From assembly GCF_000577615.1 (NCBI RefSeq), contig NZ_CBXX010000014.1, positions 1 to 64,000 of the forward strand: DNA of 64,000 bases. The letters run 5' to 3'. The position numbers and the translations under genes are program-made. How positions within the stretch are numbered: position 1 is the first letter of the stretch; each line of letters opens with the position of its first letter. Positions 30,672-40,957 of this stretch are shown one piece after another. The notes under the pieces are model-generated. The model had not been told where the DNA came from. It searched no databases and worked only from the letters and a program-made list of their open reading frames with translations. The stretch is from Herbaspirillum sp. RV1423. Lineage in GTDB: Bacteria > Pseudomonadota > Gammaproteobacteria > Burkholderiales > Burkholderiaceae_D.

Positions 30672-31592
30672 TTAGTGCGCCGGCATGGCCGGCCGCCGAT
30701 CCCGGATCAGCCACGGCGTGGCGATGATCAACGCGCCGCCGACAATATCCTGCACACGCAACTCGGCTGCGCCGAACAGCCATGCCGATACGGCCGCGAT
30801 GATGATTTCCGCCAGCATGATCACCGCTGCGATGTTCGCCGGCAAACGCGCCACACCGTATTGCAGGCACAAGTTGGACGCCATGAACAACACCGACCAC
30901 AATGCCAGCGTCGGCACCGACGGCGTGCCGATCACGCCGGGCCAGGCGATCAAACCGACTGCGGCGAACGCCACCCCCAGGCCCGTCGAAAGTACGGCGC
31001 CGCCGCTCAGCATGGCAATCGCGCGCGCACCATCGGCCACGTCATGCAAACGGCGCAACATGACATTGTTGACCGCGAAACTGAAACCGCCGAACAACGC
31101 CACCCAATCGGCCATGTCATGCGGCAAGGGTACGCCGATCGATGGCTGATACAGCACGATCATGGCGCCGCTCAGCCCCAGGGCAATGCGCAACAACGCC
31201 GGACGGGTAATCGGTTCATGCAGCACAAGGCGCGCCAGTATCACGGTCCAGATCGGCATCAGGTAAAACAGCAAGACCACGCGCACCACATCGCCGAACG
31301 CGACGGCGCCGTTGAAAGCGGTATTGGTCATGCCCGATGCGATCGCGACATAGATCAGTTCAGGATGCCGGCACATTTCACGCAACGACTTGCGCTTTAG
31401 CAGCAGCATCCAGATCGTGCAAAAGGAAAAGATGAGCGCGGTCGCCCACAAAGGGTGAATGCCTTGCTGCTGCAAGGATTTGAAGGCGACCCAGGACAAA
31501 CCCCAGATCGTCGCGTTGACAAGCAATGCGCCGGCTGCGCGCAGCGGTATGTGTTGCATGAAGACCGTTTCGAAAGAAGAAGCGACCGCCAT
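30672..31592 (-). CDS. EamA/DMT-family transporter
   Basis: This 306-residue protein has about ten hydrophobic segments in two EamA repeats, for example LLVNATIWGLSWVAFKSL in the first and VARLPANIAAVIMLAEIIIA in the second. Members export amino acids or other metabolites; the substrate here cannot be told. The first ATG (31592) lacks a clear ribosome-binding site, and ATG 31559 (MQHIPLRAAG) is an alternative. Confidence 0.85.
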   Translation of the reverse strand: MAVASSFETVFMQHIPLRAAGALLVNATIWGLSWVAFKSLQQQGIHPLWATALIFSFCTIWMLLLKRKSLREMCRHPELIYVAIASGMTNTAFNGAVAFGDVVRVVLLFYLMPIWTVILARLVLHEPITRPALLRIALGLSGAMIVLYQPSIGVPLPHDMADWVALFGGFSFAVNNVMLRRLHDVADGARAIAMLSGGAVLSTGLGVAFAAVGLIAWPGVIGTPSVPTLALWSVLFMASNLCLQYGVARLPANIAAVIMLAEIIIAAVSAWLFGAAELRVQDIVGGALIIATPWLIRDRRPAMPAH

Positions 31593-31637
31593 TGTAATCG
31601 GGGGGCGCCTTTCTCGTTTTTGCTTCGCCGCAATACG

Positions 31638-33251
31638 CTATATGACGTAAAACCCGTGCGTGCCGTCGCGGCCGAGCTGCTCGACCAGGCCGAACTCCCA
31701 GTCGAGATAAGCCTGCATGGCCGACGCGGGATTATCGGTGCCTTCATACGGACGTCGATAGCGGTCGATGCATGGTGAGGCCAGCGCGGTTGCACCGGTC
31801 TCCAGCGGCAGGCCGGCCGCCTTCCAGCCGGCATCGCCGCCCTCGAGCAGGAACAGCGGCTTGTCGGTCAGCGCGGCGAGGTCGCCGATCGCATACGCGG
31901 CCAGCAAGCTGCTGCCGCACGTGACCACATAGCGGTCGGCCGGCGGCAATGTGGACAATGCCTCTTCAAGTTGCGAACGCAGCACGAACCAGGAGCCGGG
32001 AATGTGTTGCCTGGCGTAGTTCGCGCTGGTCGCGAAATCCAGCACCACGGTGCGGACGTCGGATTGCCGCAGCCAACCGGCCAGTGTTTGCGGCGTGATC
32101 CGTTCTGACTGCGGCGCCGGCGGCAACTGGCGCTGGGCGGGACCTCGCTCGCTGAGCTGCTGCGTCGCCACGCCCTCAAGCACATAGACTTCCCACGCCA
32201 TTTGCGCCAGCCAGGAAGCGGTCATGTTGGCGCGCACGCCATCGTCGTCGGCCAGCACGATGCGCGCACCGCGCACGGTGGCGTTGGATTCGGTCTCCTG
32301 CACCAACTGGCCGCCGGGCGCGCTCAGGAAGCCGGGCAGGTGGCCGGCTTCATATTCCTGCGGCATGCGCACGTCGAACCGGTAAGTAGTGCGTCCGGCT
32401 TCTGCGCACAAGGCCTGCAAACCGTCCAAATCAATGCGCTTGACGCCTGCGCGGTCGGCCACGGCGCGCGCATCGCTTGCAGCCTGCGCACGGGTGTCAG
32501 CCGCAACGTCGACGGGAAACTGGCGGCTGTTGCCGTGCTCCAGCTTCTGCCCGGCCAGCGTCCACCCGATGGTGCCGTTGCGCAGCGCGTGGACCTGATT
32601 CGGAATGCCGGCATTGACCAGCGACTGTGTGCCGATGATGCTGCGCGTGCGCCCGGCGCAATTGACGATCACGCGCGTCTTCGGATCGGGCGCCAGCGCG
32701 CGCACGCGCAAGACCAGTTCGGCGCCGGGCACGCTGATCGAGGTCGGGATGTTCATGTTCTGGTATTCGTCGAAGCGGCGCACGTCGAGCACCACGACGT
32801 CTTCCTTTGCATCGAGCAAGGCTTTGACTTCGGGCGCCGACAGGGATGGCGTGTGGCGCTTGCTCTCCACCAGTTCACCGAAAGATTTGCTGGGCACATT
32901 GACGTCCTGGAACAGTTCGCCCCCAGCAGCCTTCCACCCCTTCACGCCGCCGTCGAGAATGCTGACGTCGCCATACCCCAGCGCGACAAAACGCGCGGCG
33001 GCCTTTTGCGCCAGACCTTCGCCATCGTCAAGCACGACTATGGCGGTATCGCGGCGCGGGATGCGCGCATAGGCCAGCAGTTCCAGATGCGAGAACGGCA
33101 GGTTGGCGGCGAACAGCGGATGCGCTTCGGCATGCGGCGCTTCTTCGCGCACGTCGAGCAGCGCGATTTCGCGGCGCGCCAGGAGGTCTTCGCGGACTTG
33201 CCGGAAGGTGCGGGTGGAAACGTTCGCGTCGCTGTTCATGTCGTTGCTCAT
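31638..33251 (-). CDS. Four-domain rhodanese-like sulfurtransferase
   Basis: This 537-residue protein contains four rhodanese-type modules at about residues 10-115, 130-240, 265-365 and 395-500. The second has a full loop with Cys (NCAGRTRS) and the fourth has a Cys (VTCGSSL). The first (LDDGEG) and third (ADDDGV) have Asp in its place and should be inactive. It probably carries sulfane sulfur in the cytoplasm. Its ATG overlaps the stop of the thiol dioxygenase gene (ATGA at 33248-33251), so the two are translated together, suggesting linked thiol oxidation and sulfur handling. Confidence 0.9.
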   Translation of the reverse strand: MSNDMNSDANVSTRTFRQVREDLLARREIALLDVREEAPHAEAHPLFAANLPFSHLELLAYARIPRRDTAIVVLDDGEGLAQKAAARFVALGYGDVSILDGGVKGWKAAGGELFQDVNVPSKSFGELVESKRHTPSLSAPEVKALLDAKEDVVVLDVRRFDEYQNMNIPTSISVPGAELVLRVRALAPDPKTRVIVNCAGRTRSIIGTQSLVNAGIPNQVHALRNGTIGWTLAGQKLEHGNSRQFPVDVAADTRAQAASDARAVADRAGVKRIDLDGLQALCAEAGRTTYRFDVRMPQEYEAGHLPGFLSAPGGQLVQETESNATVRGARIVLADDDGVRANMTASWLAQMAWEVYVLEGVATQQLSERGPAQRQLPPAPQSERITPQTLAGWLRQSDVRTVVLDFATSANYARQHIPGSWFVLRSQLEEALSTLPPADRYVVTCGSSLLAAYAIGDLAALTDKPLFLLEGGDAGWKAAGLPLETGATALASPCIDRYRRPYEGTDNPASAMQAYLDWEFGLVEQLGRDGTHGFYVI

Positions 33252-33853
33252 GCTGTCTTCGTCTCCAGGGACAAGTCCCAAATATTGGGCAATGTGGTGT
33301 TCGAATAACCCGAAATGAATGCCTTGCGCGTGCCGTCGGGCTGGTAGACCGAACGGTGCACCGCGCCGATGTTGGCGCCGTAGACATGCACGCTGATCGA
33401 GACCTTGTCGTCGTAGGCATTGCGCACGCGATGGATGTCGTCGTAGCCATCAAGATTGGGCGACACTGCCTCGACCATGCCGGGCAACAATTGTATCGGT
33501 TCTCCGTGCGGCGCGAGCGAACCTTCTTGCCGGCGGTAAGGCTGCGTGTATTCGGCGCCGCGCAGCATGCCGATCAGACCCCATACGGTATGGTCATGCA
33601 CCGGCGTCTGCTGGCCAGGCCCCCAAACGAAACTGACAACGGAAAAACGCTGCGCCGAATCGACGTGCAGCAGGTATTGGCGATAACGTTCGGGGTCAGG
33701 CTGGGCGTAGGCTTCCGGCAGCCAGTCGTCGACCGCGACGAGTTCGCCCAATAGCGACGAACCATCGCGGATGATGCCGGCCTCGCCGGGTTCGCATTCG
33801 AGCAAGGCGGCGAAGGAGGTGATGAAATGGCGCAGGCGATGATGATTGGACAT
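33248..33853 (-). CDS. Thiol dioxygenase of the cysteine/3-mercaptopropionate dioxygenase family
   Basis: This 201-residue cupin has the iron ligands in TPVHDHTVWG and ISVHVYG. In mammalian cysteine dioxygenase an Arg in YTRNL binds the carboxylate; here the aligned residue is Gln (YRQYLL), which is the hallmark of bacterial Gln-type enzymes that prefer 3-mercaptopropionate. The Cys of the Cys-Tyr crosslink is also absent. It should make a sulfinate from a thiol and oxygen. Calling it cysteine dioxygenase outright would go beyond the evidence. The downstream partner is the tetra-rhodanese. Confidence 0.88.
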   Translation of the reverse strand: MSNHHRLRHFITSFAALLECEPGEAGIIRDGSSLLGELVAVDDWLPEAYAQPDPERYRQYLLHVDSAQRFSVVSFVWGPGQQTPVHDHTVWGLIGMLRGAEYTQPYRRQEGSLAPHGEPIQLLPGMVEAVSPNLDGYDDIHRVRNAYDDKVSISVHVYGANIGAVHRSVYQPDGTRKAFISGYSNTTLPNIWDLSLETKTA

Positions 33854-34045
33854 GGCTGTTTTCCGGCAAGGCGGCCGATGAAACGCAAGCCCATCGGCAC
33901 GCTCGTGAAACTGCGAAAGAAAAATGGCGAGCGACGATGATACCGCGCCCGGACGGCGCAGCAGAAATACCGACTACCTATAAGCAAGCAGGATTTTCTT
34001 ATGACGCCGTCAGCCGCCCCGACATCGGCGTGGAAAGGGAATACG

Positions 34046-34348
<303 letters not shown>

Positions 34349-34372
34349 TCATTCCGGCAAGCAATGCAGACA

Positions 34373-34873
<501 letters not shown>

Positions 34874-34911
34874 TCACCAGCTAAGCAATCAGAACGCGCA
34901 TTATGCCTGAA

Positions 34912-35565
34912 TTAACTGATGTTTTTGCGCCGCAATAAATGATAAAACACCATGCCCGCCTTATCCGCCCTGACAACCTCCCAGGGCGCCATCCAGCCGG
35001 GCGCAGCGTCGCCTTCCAGCGACTGTTCCGATTCGGCATACACCAGGCCGTCGCCGGCCAGCACGTGTTCGCACACCGGCATGATCTTCTCAAGCCAGTC
35101 CTGATGATACGGCGGATCGGCAAAGATGAGGTTGAATCCTTCACCTGACTGCGCCGACATATTGTGGATCCCGGAAAATCCCTGCAGCAACGCCAGCGCA
35201 TCGCCGCGCCGTATATCGACTTGCGCGGCGTTCAACTTTTCCTTGTTGGCGTCGAGCTGGCGCACTGCCGGTCCGTGGTTCTCGACCATGACCACGCGCT
35301 GCGCCCCGCGGCTGGCGGCTTCAAAGCCGAGCGCGCCGGAACCGGCGAACAGGTCGAGGCAACGGATGCTTTCCCAGTCGCCGTCGATCAGGTGGGTAAT
35401 CCAGTTGAACACCGTTTCGCGCACGCGATCCGGCGTCGGCCGCAAGCCTTCGGCGTCCAGCACCGGCAGCGGCGTACGCTTCCATTGTCCGCCGATGATG
35501 CGGACCTGGCGCGAACCGCGGTTGTTGGCGTCGGTAGCGCCATGTCTTCTTGCTGTCCTGCTCAT
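34912..35565 (-). CDS. rsmD: 16S rRNA (guanine(966)-N2)-methyltransferase
   Basis: This 217-residue protein has RIIGGQWKRTPLPV, the AdoMet motif LDLFAGSGALGFEAASRGA and the catalytic NLIFADPPYH. It methylates G966 of 16S rRNA. It starts 4 bp after the M16 gene ends, indicating an operon. Confidence 0.95.
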   Translation of the reverse strand: MSRTARRHGATDANNRGSRQVRIIGGQWKRTPLPVLDAEGLRPTPDRVRETVFNWITHLIDGDWESIRCLDLFAGSGALGFEAASRGAQRVVMVENHGPAVRQLDANKEKLNAAQVDIRRGDALALLQGFSGIHNMSAQSGEGFNLIFADPPYHQDWLEKIMPVCEHVLAGDGLVYAESEQSLEGDAAPGWMAPWEVVRADKAGMVFYHLLRRKNIS

Positions 35566-35568
35566 GTT

Positions 35569-36885
35569 TTAGTTCGCCTCGCCCACTACCACCGTGGTCA
35601 GTTGATCAAGAGCGATTTTACGCTGGAAGGCCTCGCGGATTTGCGCGATGGTGACTTTACCGATATTGGTGGTCCAGGTGTCGAGATAGTCGAGCGGCAA
35701 GCGGTAATAGCCGATCACGGCAAGGTTGTCGAGAATCTTGCGATTGTTGTCGATGCGCAGCGCGAAGCCGCCGATCAGGTTGTCCTTGGCCGCCTTCAAC
35801 TCAGCGGCGCTCGGGCCGTCGCGCAGGTAGGCCGCCAGCGTCCGGCGCACCACGCCGAGCGCTTCGTCGGTCTGGTCCTGCTTGGTTTGCAGGCCGATCT
35901 GGAACGGTCCCTGCTGCGCCAGCGGCGAGAAATAACTGTAGATGCTGTACGACAACGCGCGCTTTTCACGCACTTCGTTGGTCAGCCGCGAGACGAACCC
36001 GCCGCCGCCGAGGATGTAATTGCCGACCGTCAGCGCAAAGAAATCCGGATCGCCGCGCACCAGCGCCGGCATGCCGATCAGGATATGCGACTGCGAGGCC
36101 GGATGGGCGATGCGCTTTTCCTGCTGGGTGCCGACGGCGACTTCAGGCAAAGCCGGCAACGCCGCGCCTTGCGGCAATTGCTGCGTCAGACGCTGCGCGA
36201 TCCCGTCGGCCTGCGCGCGCGTGACGTCGCCGATCATGGCGATGACGGCGCGATTGGCGACATAGTGGTCGCGATGGAACGCCACCAGATCGTCGCGCGT
36301 GATCGCGGCAATACTGTCTTCGGTCTCCCGGCGTGCATAAGGATGCTGGCCATATACAGCAGCCCAGAAGGCTCTGGCGGCAATGTCTTCGGGCTTGGTC
36401 TGCGACTCTTTCACCTCGGCGATGGTGCGCGCCTTGTCGCGCGAGAACAGGTCGGCCGGGAAACTCGGCTGCGCCAGCGTACGCGCCAGCAGACCCACCG
36501 CGGCGTCACGCTCGACCGCGCTCGACAGCATGCGCAATGTCACGCCTGCGCGGTCCATGCCGGCCCCACCGCCGCGCTGTGCGGCGACATCGGCCAGGCC
36601 GTCGAGAATCTGCGCCTCGGTCAGCGCCGGCGCATCGCCGCTGGCGGCAACACCGCGCGTAAGCATCGCCTGCGTCAGCGATGCCAGCCCTGACTTGCCA
36701 GTTGGATCGCGACGCGAACCGGCATCGAATTCGATGCTGAGATCGAGCATCGGGATCGCGTGGTTCTCGACGAACAGCACGCGCGCGCCGTTGGCCAGCG
36801 ACCACGATTGAATCTGCAAGGCCGCCTGGGCCTGCGCCGCGAAACCGCCCAACAGGACTGCACACGCCAGCAAATATTTTTTCAT
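35569..36885 (-). CDS. M16-family peptidase-like protein, non-catalytic partner
   Basis: This 438-residue protein has a signal peptide (MKKYLLACAVLLGGFAAQAQA) and the M16 fold, but the place of the zinc motif HxxEH reads SGLASLTQAML, without zinc ligands. The C-terminal substrate-binding R/Y-type segment (REKRALSYSIYSYF) is present. It is expected to form a periplasmic heterodimer with the active M16 protein encoded two genes upstream. The start at 36885 gives the signal peptide. Confidence 0.88.
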   Translation of the reverse strand: MKKYLLACAVLLGGFAAQAQAALQIQSWSLANGARVLFVENHAIPMLDLSIEFDAGSRRDPTGKSGLASLTQAMLTRGVAASGDAPALTEAQILDGLADVAAQRGGGAGMDRAGVTLRMLSSAVERDAAVGLLARTLAQPSFPADLFSRDKARTIAEVKESQTKPEDIAARAFWAAVYGQHPYARRETEDSIAAITRDDLVAFHRDHYVANRAVIAMIGDVTRAQADGIAQRLTQQLPQGAALPALPEVAVGTQQEKRIAHPASQSHILIGMPALVRGDPDFFALTVGNYILGGGGFVSRLTNEVREKRALSYSIYSYFSPLAQQGPFQIGLQTKQDQTDEALGVVRRTLAAYLRDGPSAAELKAAKDNLIGGFALRIDNNRKILDNLAVIGYYRLPLDYLDTWTTNIGKVTIAQIREAFQRKIALDQLTTVVVGEAN

Positions 36886-36925
36886 CTTGATACGACACCA
36901 ATAAACTGCGAAATAGAACCGCCTG

Positions 36926-37588
36926 TCAGACGCCAGTCTGCGGCGGCGCGTCGGCCGACCTGGCCTTGCCGCCGACCCAATCGATGATCGGCTGCCATTG
37001 CTCGATATCGCGTTGCACACGCGAAGGCGCGATGTCCCACAAGGTCAGGCCGTGGGCCGCCAGTTGCACATAGTTCTGCGTGTCGCGCAGATAGCTCAGC
37101 ACCGGCAGATTGAGGCCTTCAATGAAACGATGCAGTTGCTCGGCCGAACGCGTGCGCGCATCGACGCGCATGCCGACGATGCCGACGTCGATTTCGCCTT
37201 GGCGCACGGCTTTTTCTTCGGCCAGCCGGCGCAGGAAATCCTGCGTCGCCAGGATATCGAAGATCGACGGCTGCAATGGCACCACCACCTTGTCAGCCAT
37301 CTTCAGCACGTCGTTGAGCCGCCAGCCGTGCAAACCCGCCGGCGTGTCCAGCACGACGTGCGTGGTGCCTTTGGGCGGTTTGGCGATGTAATCTTCGCTG
37401 ACGTCCCAGGTAGCGATCTGCGCCGCTGCCGGCGGCCGGAGGTTGAGCCAGGCGCGCGCCGACTGCTGGCGGTCGATGTCGCCGAGCAGCACGCCATGTC
37501 CGCGGCTGGCGAAATAGCCGGCCAGGTTGGTCGCGAGAGTACTTTTACCTACGCCGCCTTTGGGATTCGCAACGACGATCACTGGCAT
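36926..37588 (-). CDS. Orphan ParA/MinD-like P-loop ATPase
   Basis: This 220-residue protein starts MPVIVVANPKGGVGKSTLAT with the deviant Walker A motif KGGVGKST, then GDIDRQQSARAWLNLRP and VVLDTPAGLHG. There is no ParB or centromere-like array nearby. ParA homologues of this size position plasmids, chemoreceptor clusters or other cargo. It sits between the genes of the two M16 subunits, so its cargo may be linked to them or the position may be accidental. Confidence 0.88.
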   Translation of the reverse strand: MPVIVVANPKGGVGKSTLATNLAGYFASRGHGVLLGDIDRQQSARAWLNLRPPAAAQIATWDVSEDYIAKPPKGTTHVVLDTPAGLHGWRLNDVLKMADKVVVPLQPSIFDILATQDFLRRLAEEKAVRQGEIDVGIVGMRVDARTRSAEQLHRFIEGLNLPVLSYLRDTQNYVQLAAHGLTLWDIAPSRVQRDIEQWQPIIDWVGGKARSADAPPQTGV

Positions 37589-37658
37589 GTTCTTCCTCCG
37601 TAAAAATGCGTCTGAAAATGCAACATCGGGTCAGGACGCCTGTTCAAAAATCGGCGGC

Positions 37659-39050
37659 TCAACGCAACGGTCCCGGCGGCGGTCCCATTTTCTTGCCGGA
37701 CAACGGCAACGGTTCGAGTGTCGCCACTGTCAGCCTGTCGTCGGTGAAGTATTTTTGCGCGGCAGCCTGCACTTGTTGCGGCGTCACCGATTTGAGCTTG
37801 TCGACGATGCGGTCGATATTCTTGTACGACAGGCCAGCCATTTCCATCACGCCGATTTCCATGGCCTGGCCGAAGACGGAGTCGCGTTTGTAGATCTGGG
37901 AAGCGATCAGTTGGGTCTTCACGCGCTGCAATTCCTGCTCCGACACGCCGTCTTTCGCAATGCGCGCAACTTCGGCGCGCAGCAGGGCTTCCAGTTGCGC
38001 TGTGGTAGTGCCGGCGGCCGGACTGCCTTCCAACGTGAACAGGGGCGGGCCGCGCGTGATGTCGTCGTAGCTCGCGCCGACGCTGTTGGCGACCTTGTCG
38101 GTGCGCACCAGCTTGTCGTTCAGGCGCGCGTTGTCATAGCCGTCGAGTACCGCCGACAAGACATCGAGAGCATACGGCTCCTCGTCCTTTTCGACATCGC
38201 GCAGCGTCGGCACCTTGAAGGCGAGGATGACGTAGGGATTTTCCGCCGGCGCCTTGACGGTCACGCGGCGCAAACCGTTCTGCTCAGGCTCGTTCTGCGG
38301 CTTGCCGCGCACGACGGTCTTCGCGGGAATGGAGCCGAAATACTTTTCGGCCAGCGCCGCCACCTTGCCGGCGCTGACATCGCCGCTGACCACCAGCGTG
38401 GCGTTGTTGGGCGCATACCAGCGGCGGTACCAGGCTTCGATGTCCTGGACGGTCATGTACTGCAGATCGTCCATCCAGCCAACTACTGGATGATGGTAAG
38501 GATGGGCGACGAACGCGGCGGCATTCAGGGCCTCGCTCATCAGCCCCTGGGGTTGGTCGTCGGTGCGCCAGCGACGCTCTTCCATGACGACGCGGATTTC
38601 CTTGGCGAATTCATCCTTGTCGAATTGCAAATTGCGCATCCGGTCAGCCTCCAATGCCATCACGGCTTCCAGCCGGGTGTGCTCGACCTGCTGGAAATAG
38701 GCGGTGTAGTCGCGGTTGGTGAAGGCGTTTTCGCGGCCGCCCAACTCGGCGACCAGGCGGCTGAACTCGCCGGTCTTGTGTTTTTTTGTCCCCTTGAACA
38801 TCATGTGTTCGAGCGCATGGGCGACACCGGTAGTGCCGTTGCTTTCGTCAATGGAACCCACCTTGTACCAGACCATTTGCACCGCTGTCGGGGCGCGATG
38901 GTCCTCCTTGACAATGACTTTCATGCCGTTTTTCAGTATGAATTCAGAGGCGGCGGAAGGCACCGACTCGGCCACAACAACCGGACTTTGCCCGGATAGA
39001 CAGACAAACAACAAGCCAGTCGACAGGATTGCTCTGATCTTCAATTTCAT
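37659..39050 (-). CDS. M16-family zinc peptidase, catalytic subunit
   Basis: This 463-residue protein has a signal peptide (residues 1-27), the inverted zinc motif in GVAHALEHMMFKGT with HxxEH, and a downstream Glu in the MALEADRMRNLQF region. It is a periplasmic processing-peptidase-like enzyme; its presumed partner is the zinc-less M16 protein downstream. The substrate is unknown. It diverges from ftsY over 161 bp. Confidence 0.92.
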   Translation of the reverse strand: MKLKIRAILSTGLLFVCLSGQSPVVVAESVPSAASEFILKNGMKVIVKEDHRAPTAVQMVWYKVGSIDESNGTTGVAHALEHMMFKGTKKHKTGEFSRLVAELGGRENAFTNRDYTAYFQQVEHTRLEAVMALEADRMRNLQFDKDEFAKEIRVVMEERRWRTDDQPQGLMSEALNAAAFVAHPYHHPVVGWMDDLQYMTVQDIEAWYRRWYAPNNATLVVSGDVSAGKVAALAEKYFGSIPAKTVVRGKPQNEPEQNGLRRVTVKAPAENPYVILAFKVPTLRDVEKDEEPYALDVLSAVLDGYDNARLNDKLVRTDKVANSVGASYDDITRGPPLFTLEGSPAAGTTTAQLEALLRAEVARIAKDGVSEQELQRVKTQLIASQIYKRDSVFGQAMEIGVMEMAGLSYKNIDRIVDKLKSVTPQQVQAAAQKYFTDDRLTVATLEPLPLSGKKMGPPPGPLR

Positions 39051-39211
39051 TCGCTGTGCTCTGATAGAATGCGGGGGCTGGCCAAGGACCGCCCGGACGG
39101 CAGCATCCGGGCACAAGGCCGGCCAATTGTACCTTGTTCATTGCGATTTCCCTCGGGGAAACGCACCCATCAGACACCGCAGCCACATTCGACGAATCAG
39201 CCCAGCATCCG

Positions 39212-40243
39212 ATGTTTAGTTTCTTCAAGAAAAAGCCACAACCCGAACCCGCCGTTGCCAAGGAAGCAGTCCCGCAGGCGCTACCGGCAGCGGCAACCTC
39301 CACCGCTGAAGAAATCGTCGAACCCGCCCCGTCATCGCCCGAAGCCAAACGCTCCTGGCTCGCGCGCCTGAAAAGCGGCCTGTCCAAGACCTCCAGCAAC
39401 CTGACCACGCTGTTCATCGGCGCCAAGATCGGCGACGAACTCTATGAAGAGCTGGAATCGGCCTTGCTGGTCTCGGATGCCGGCGTCGAAGCCACCCAAT
39501 TCCTGCTTGATGCCCTGAAAAAGAAGGTCAAAGACGAAAAGCTGACCGAGGCCGACCAGGTCCGCAATGCCTTGCGCGAACTGCTCATCGACCTGCTGCG
39601 CCCGCTGCAGAAACCGCTGGTGCTGGGCCGCCATCAACCGCTGGTAATGATGATCGCCGGCGTCAACGGCGCCGGCAAGACCACCACCATCGGCAAGCTG
39701 GCCAAGCATTTGCAGGCGCATGAGCAATCGGTGCTTCTGGCTGCGGGCGATACCTTCCGTGCCGCCGCGCGCGAGCAACTGACGATCTGGGGCGAGCGCA
39801 ACAACATCACCGTGATCGCCCAGGAATCCGGCGACCCGGCTGCGGTGGCCTTCGACGCCGTGCATTCGGCCCAGGCGCGCGGCACCAATGTCGTGATGGT
39901 CGACACCGCCGGCCGCCTGCCGACGCAGTTGCACCTGATGGACGAACTGAAGAAGATCAAGCGCGTCATTGCCAAGGCCATGGATACCGCGCCGCACGAA
40001 GTACTGCTGGTCATCGACGGCAATACCGGCCAGAATGCGCTGGCGCAGGTCAAGGCTTTCGACGATGCGCTGGGCCTGACCGGACTGGTCGTGACCAAGC
40101 TCGACGGCACCGCCAAGGGCGGCATCCTGGCCGCGATCGCCAAGACCCGGCCGGTGCCGCTGTATTTCATCGGCGTGGGCGAAAAGATCGACGATCTGCA
40201 AGCCTTCGATGCCGAAGAGTTCGTTGACGCCTTGTTAAGCTGA
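39212..40243 (+). CDS. ftsY: Signal recognition particle receptor FtsY
   Basis: This 343-residue SRP GTPase has a short acidic/Pro-rich A domain (residues 1-50), a helical N domain and the G domain with GVNGAGKTTTIGKLAKH, DTFRAAAREQL, VDTAGRLPTQ and TKLDGTAKGG. It receives ribosome-SRP complexes at the membrane. The ATG at 39212 gives the family N-terminus MFSFFKKKP. It heads ftsY-ftsE-ftsX. Confidence 0.96.
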   Translation: MFSFFKKKPQPEPAVAKEAVPQALPAAATSTAEEIVEPAPSSPEAKRSWLARLKSGLSKTSSNLTTLFIGAKIGDELYEELESALLVSDAGVEATQFLLDALKKKVKDEKLTEADQVRNALRELLIDLLRPLQKPLVLGRHQPLVMMIAGVNGAGKTTTIGKLAKHLQAHEQSVLLAAGDTFRAAAREQLTIWGERNNITVIAQESGDPAAVAFDAVHSAQARGTNVVMVDTAGRLPTQLHLMDELKKIKRVIAKAMDTAPHEVLLVIDGNTGQNALAQVKAFDDALGLTGLVVTKLDGTAKGGILAAIAKTRPVPLYFIGVGEKIDDLQAFDAEEFVDALLS

Positions 40244-40264
40244 AGCACAAATCAATAACCGACG

Positions 40265-40957
40265 ATGATTGAATTCGCCAAGGTCTCCAAACAATATTCG
40301 CGCGATGTCTTCGCCTTGCGCGACGTCACGCTCTCGGTCCGGAAGGGCGAGCTGCTGTTCCTGGCCGGCCCGTCCGGCGCCGGCAAGTCGACTTTGCTGA
40401 AAATGATCGCCGCCATGGAACGCCCCAGCGCGGGCACGCTTAGCGTCAACGGCCAGAGCATTAATACCATCAAGCCTTCCGGCATGCCTTACCTGCGCCG
40501 CAACCTCGGCCTGATTTTCCAGCAGCAACGCCTGCTGCAGGACCGCAACATCCTGGCCAACGTCATGTTGCCGCTGATCGTTACCGGCGCGGCGCGTTCG
40601 GATGCCGAAAAGCGCGCCCGCGCTGCACTGGACAAGGTCGACCTGCTCGACAAGGCTGTCTCCAGGCCGCAGGAGCTGTCGGGCGGCGAGCAGCAGCGCG
40701 TGGCGATCGCCCGCGCCATCGTCAACCGGCCGCAAATCATCCTGGCCGACGAACCGACCGCCAACCTCGACCGCGACAACGCCAACAAGGTGCTGGCCGC
40801 GCTCAAGTCTTTCCACGGTGTCGGCGTGACCTGCCTGATTTCGACCCACGACGAACAATACCTGACCGGCGCTGACCGCATCGTCTATCTGGATCGCGGC
40901 CGCATTGTCGACGGCTGGCATAACGGCGTCAGCAATCCGGTGGAGATTTCGCAATGA
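40265..40957 (+). CDS. ftsE: Cell division ATP-binding protein FtsE
   Basis: This 230-residue ATPase begins MIEFAKVSKQYSRDVFALRD, with Walker A GPSGAGKSTLLKM, signature ELSGGEQQRVAIARAI and Walker B ILADEPTANLD. With FtsX it activates peptidoglycan hydrolases at the septum. It overlaps ftsX by ATGA. Confidence 0.96.
   Translation: MIEFAKVSKQYSRDVFALRDVTLSVRKGELLFLAGPSGAGKSTLLKMIAAMERPSAGTLSVNGQSINTIKPSGMPYLRRNLGLIFQQQRLLQDRNILANVMLPLIVTGAARSDAEKRARAALDKVDLLDKAVSRPQELSGGEQQRVAIARAIVNRPQIILADEPTANLDRDNANKVLAALKSFHGVGVTCLISTHDEQYLTGADRIVYLDRGRIVDGWHNGVSNPVEISQ

Noticed and set aside
33248..33853. Annotation as cysteine dioxygenase
   Set aside because: Gln replaces the substrate-binding Arg and the crosslink Cys is absent, so the narrower name is not supported.
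36926..37588. Chromosome partition parA
   Set aside because: No parB or parS-like sites are near, and the protein is shorter than usual chromosomal ParA.
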